DNA of 64,000 nt from DASXRA01 sp036506155 (GTDB lineage Bacteria; Actinomycetota; Actinomycetes; Mycobacteriales; Jatrophihabitantaceae), in assembly GCA_036506155.1 (NCBI GenBank), contig DASXSF010000022.1:93511-157510 (forward strand), given 5' to 3'. Numbering within the stretch: the stretch's first letter is position 1; each line of letters opens with the position of its first letter. Shown here one piece after another: positions 63,342-64,000 of the stretch. A program made the position numbers and the translations under genes. Below the pieces are notes generated by a model. That model did no database searches and had not been told where the DNA came from. It was given only the letters and a program-made list of their open reading frames with translations.

Positions 63342-63623
63342 ATGACGTCGGTTGCGGACAAACCGTCAGAGGTACAACCGGGCCGGAAGCCTTGGCCAGA
63401 CCGCCTGCTGGTGCCTGAGATGTGGGGAACGCTTGCGATAAGCATCATGTGGCTCGCCGTGCTCTTCGACGCCATATACGGCGCAGACATTGTGAGCTTG
63501 AGCAACGACGGAAATTCAACGCGTATTCCGTCTGCGGTGGTCGTCGCGTTCTTCGCATTCCTAGCAACGGCGGCTGTTGCGAAGAGGACCTTCGGGCAGA
63601 AGGGCGATGCGAGCAGGATGTGA
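63342..63623 (+). CDS. Small two-helix membrane protein
   Basis: 93 residues; AAGGGAGG is 8 nt before ATG 63342 (a GTG at 63339 is also possible). After a charged start, helices ISIMWLAVLFDAIYGADIV and AVVVAFFAFLATAAVAKR flank a short outer loop with SLSNDGNSTRI. Unknown family. A hairpin follows the stop. Confidence 0.75.
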   Translation: MTSVADKPSEVQPGRKPWPDRLLVPEMWGTLAISIMWLAVLFDAIYGADIVSLSNDGNSTRIPSAVVVAFFAFLATAAVAKRTFGQKGDASRM

Positions 63624-63627
63624 CCAA

Positions 63628-63648
63628 CACGCAGCCAGAAGCTGCGTG
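63628..63648 (+). terminator. Short hairpin between convergent genes
   Basis: CACGCAGC (63628-63635) and GCTGCGTG (63641-63648) pair exactly around CAGAA, 4 nt after the stop of the small membrane protein. Confidence 0.6.
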
Positions 63649-63705
63649 AGGGTCGTCAACTGCTCTCGGTTGCACAACGTCACCCCGGCCCTTCCCGCAA
63701 CGACC

Positions 63706-64000
63706 TCAGGATCTTTGTGCGGGCATCCGGTTGCGCCAGATGAGGCGGTGGACGCCGAGGTGGCGGGGTAGTGAGCGCAGGCCGGGGATGAACGGCAGCA
63801 GGATCAGGCCGAGGGTGAGCAGCGCCATCAGGGCCCACACGAGTGCGTCGGCGTTACCGGAGGTGGAGAACGGCTTGACCTGGTACCAGAAGGTGTACAG
63901 CCACATCCAGGGCTGGCCGGGGTAGTTGCCTGTCTCGTTCATCATGCCCCATTGGTCGCCGCCGAGGTGGTCGGCGCGGGCCTGGTCTTCGAGGTAGGCG
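63706..64000 (-). CDS. Cytochrome b-type membrane protein, C-terminal part (5' end outside window)
   Basis: The frame stays open to the right edge and reads inward AYLEDQARADHLGGDQWGMM, NETGNYPGQPWMWLYTFWY, then one helix ALVWALMALLTLGLILLPFIPG and LPRHLGVHRLIWRN. The ending resembles actinobacterial cytochrome b/b6-type proteins with a C-terminal anchor helix. ATG 63945 is internal. Only about 98 residues are visible, so the name is tentative. Confidence 0.6.
   Translation of the reverse strand, partial: AYLEDQARADHLGGDQWGMMNETGNYPGQPWMWLYTFWYQVKPFSTSGNADALVWALMALLTLGLILLPFIPGLRSLPRHLGVHRLIWRNRMPAQRS

Noticed and set aside
1..64000. CRISPR arrays, tRNA and rRNA genes, prophage or integrase genes
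   Set aside because: None seen on reading; no regular spaced repeats, no tRNA T-loop context outside coding DNA, no integrase motifs.

Overview
The window is high-GC DNA from an actinobacterium, most likely a free-living soil or plant-associated one. Supporting evidence is the GC-rich third codon positions, frequent GTG starts, a close match to F420-dependent glucose-6-phosphate dehydrogenase (45260-46270), a mycothiol-dependent maleylpyruvate-isomerase-type protein (46655-47416), BlaI/M56 and PPK2 genes typical of the phylum, and two promoters that seem to give leaderless mRNAs. The genus cannot be named from the sequence. No rRNA, tRNA or CRISPR array was seen.

Region 1 (1-23.1 kb) is an exported-protein region. 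After the end of an MFS exporter and an SDR come an M14 carboxypeptidase-like protein with a beta-helix front (frameshifted), an M1 aminopeptidase, a small membrane protein, a TrmB-type regulator, and a 1376-residue S8/S53-type serine peptidase. A minus-strand operon of four overlapping genes follows: two M28-type paralogues with PKD domains and two lipoproteins. Three copies of one 17-21 bp palindrome sit in intergenic gaps of this region only. An IS1595-type transposase gene with altered catalytic residues and a DMFase-like lipoprotein close the region.

Region 2 (23.2-28.9 kb) holds a BlaI/M56 pair, a manA-type isomerase tightly divergent from a nucleoside hydrolase, a Gfo/Idh/MocA dehydrogenase, a GNAT enzyme and an SDR.

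Region 3 (28.9-43.7 kb) is catabolic. A nine-gene minus-strand series (37524 down to 28932) encodes an isochorismatase-like hydrolase without its cysteine, an XRE-cupin regulator, a beta-hydroxyacid dehydrogenase, an M24 creatinase-like protein, E1 alpha and beta subunits, an amidohydrolase, a bicupin and an SDR. Its substrate is unknown. Next comes an Asp/Glu racemase-type gene broken by a frameshift and an NRDE protein. A five-gene overlapping operon then encodes most of hydroxyproline catabolism: D-Hyp oxidase-type FAD and 2Fe-2S proteins, 4-hydroxyproline epimerase and a DapA-type deaminase/lyase.

Region 4 (43.7-64 kb) is mixed: three aldo/keto reductases, Fgd, a zinc/quinone-type oxidoreductase facing an AraC regulator, an ArsR-like regulator with an MFS exporter, a second MFS exporter coupled to a 6PGDH-like dehydrogenase, a histidine kinase, a PrsW-type protease, a stand-alone receiver and a NarL-type regulator, PPK2, and small membrane proteins. 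Gene remnants fill most of the larger gaps: an ABC-2 permease, a peptidase C-terminus, a peptide-binding protein and a thioredoxin. The window ends inside a cytochrome b-type gene.
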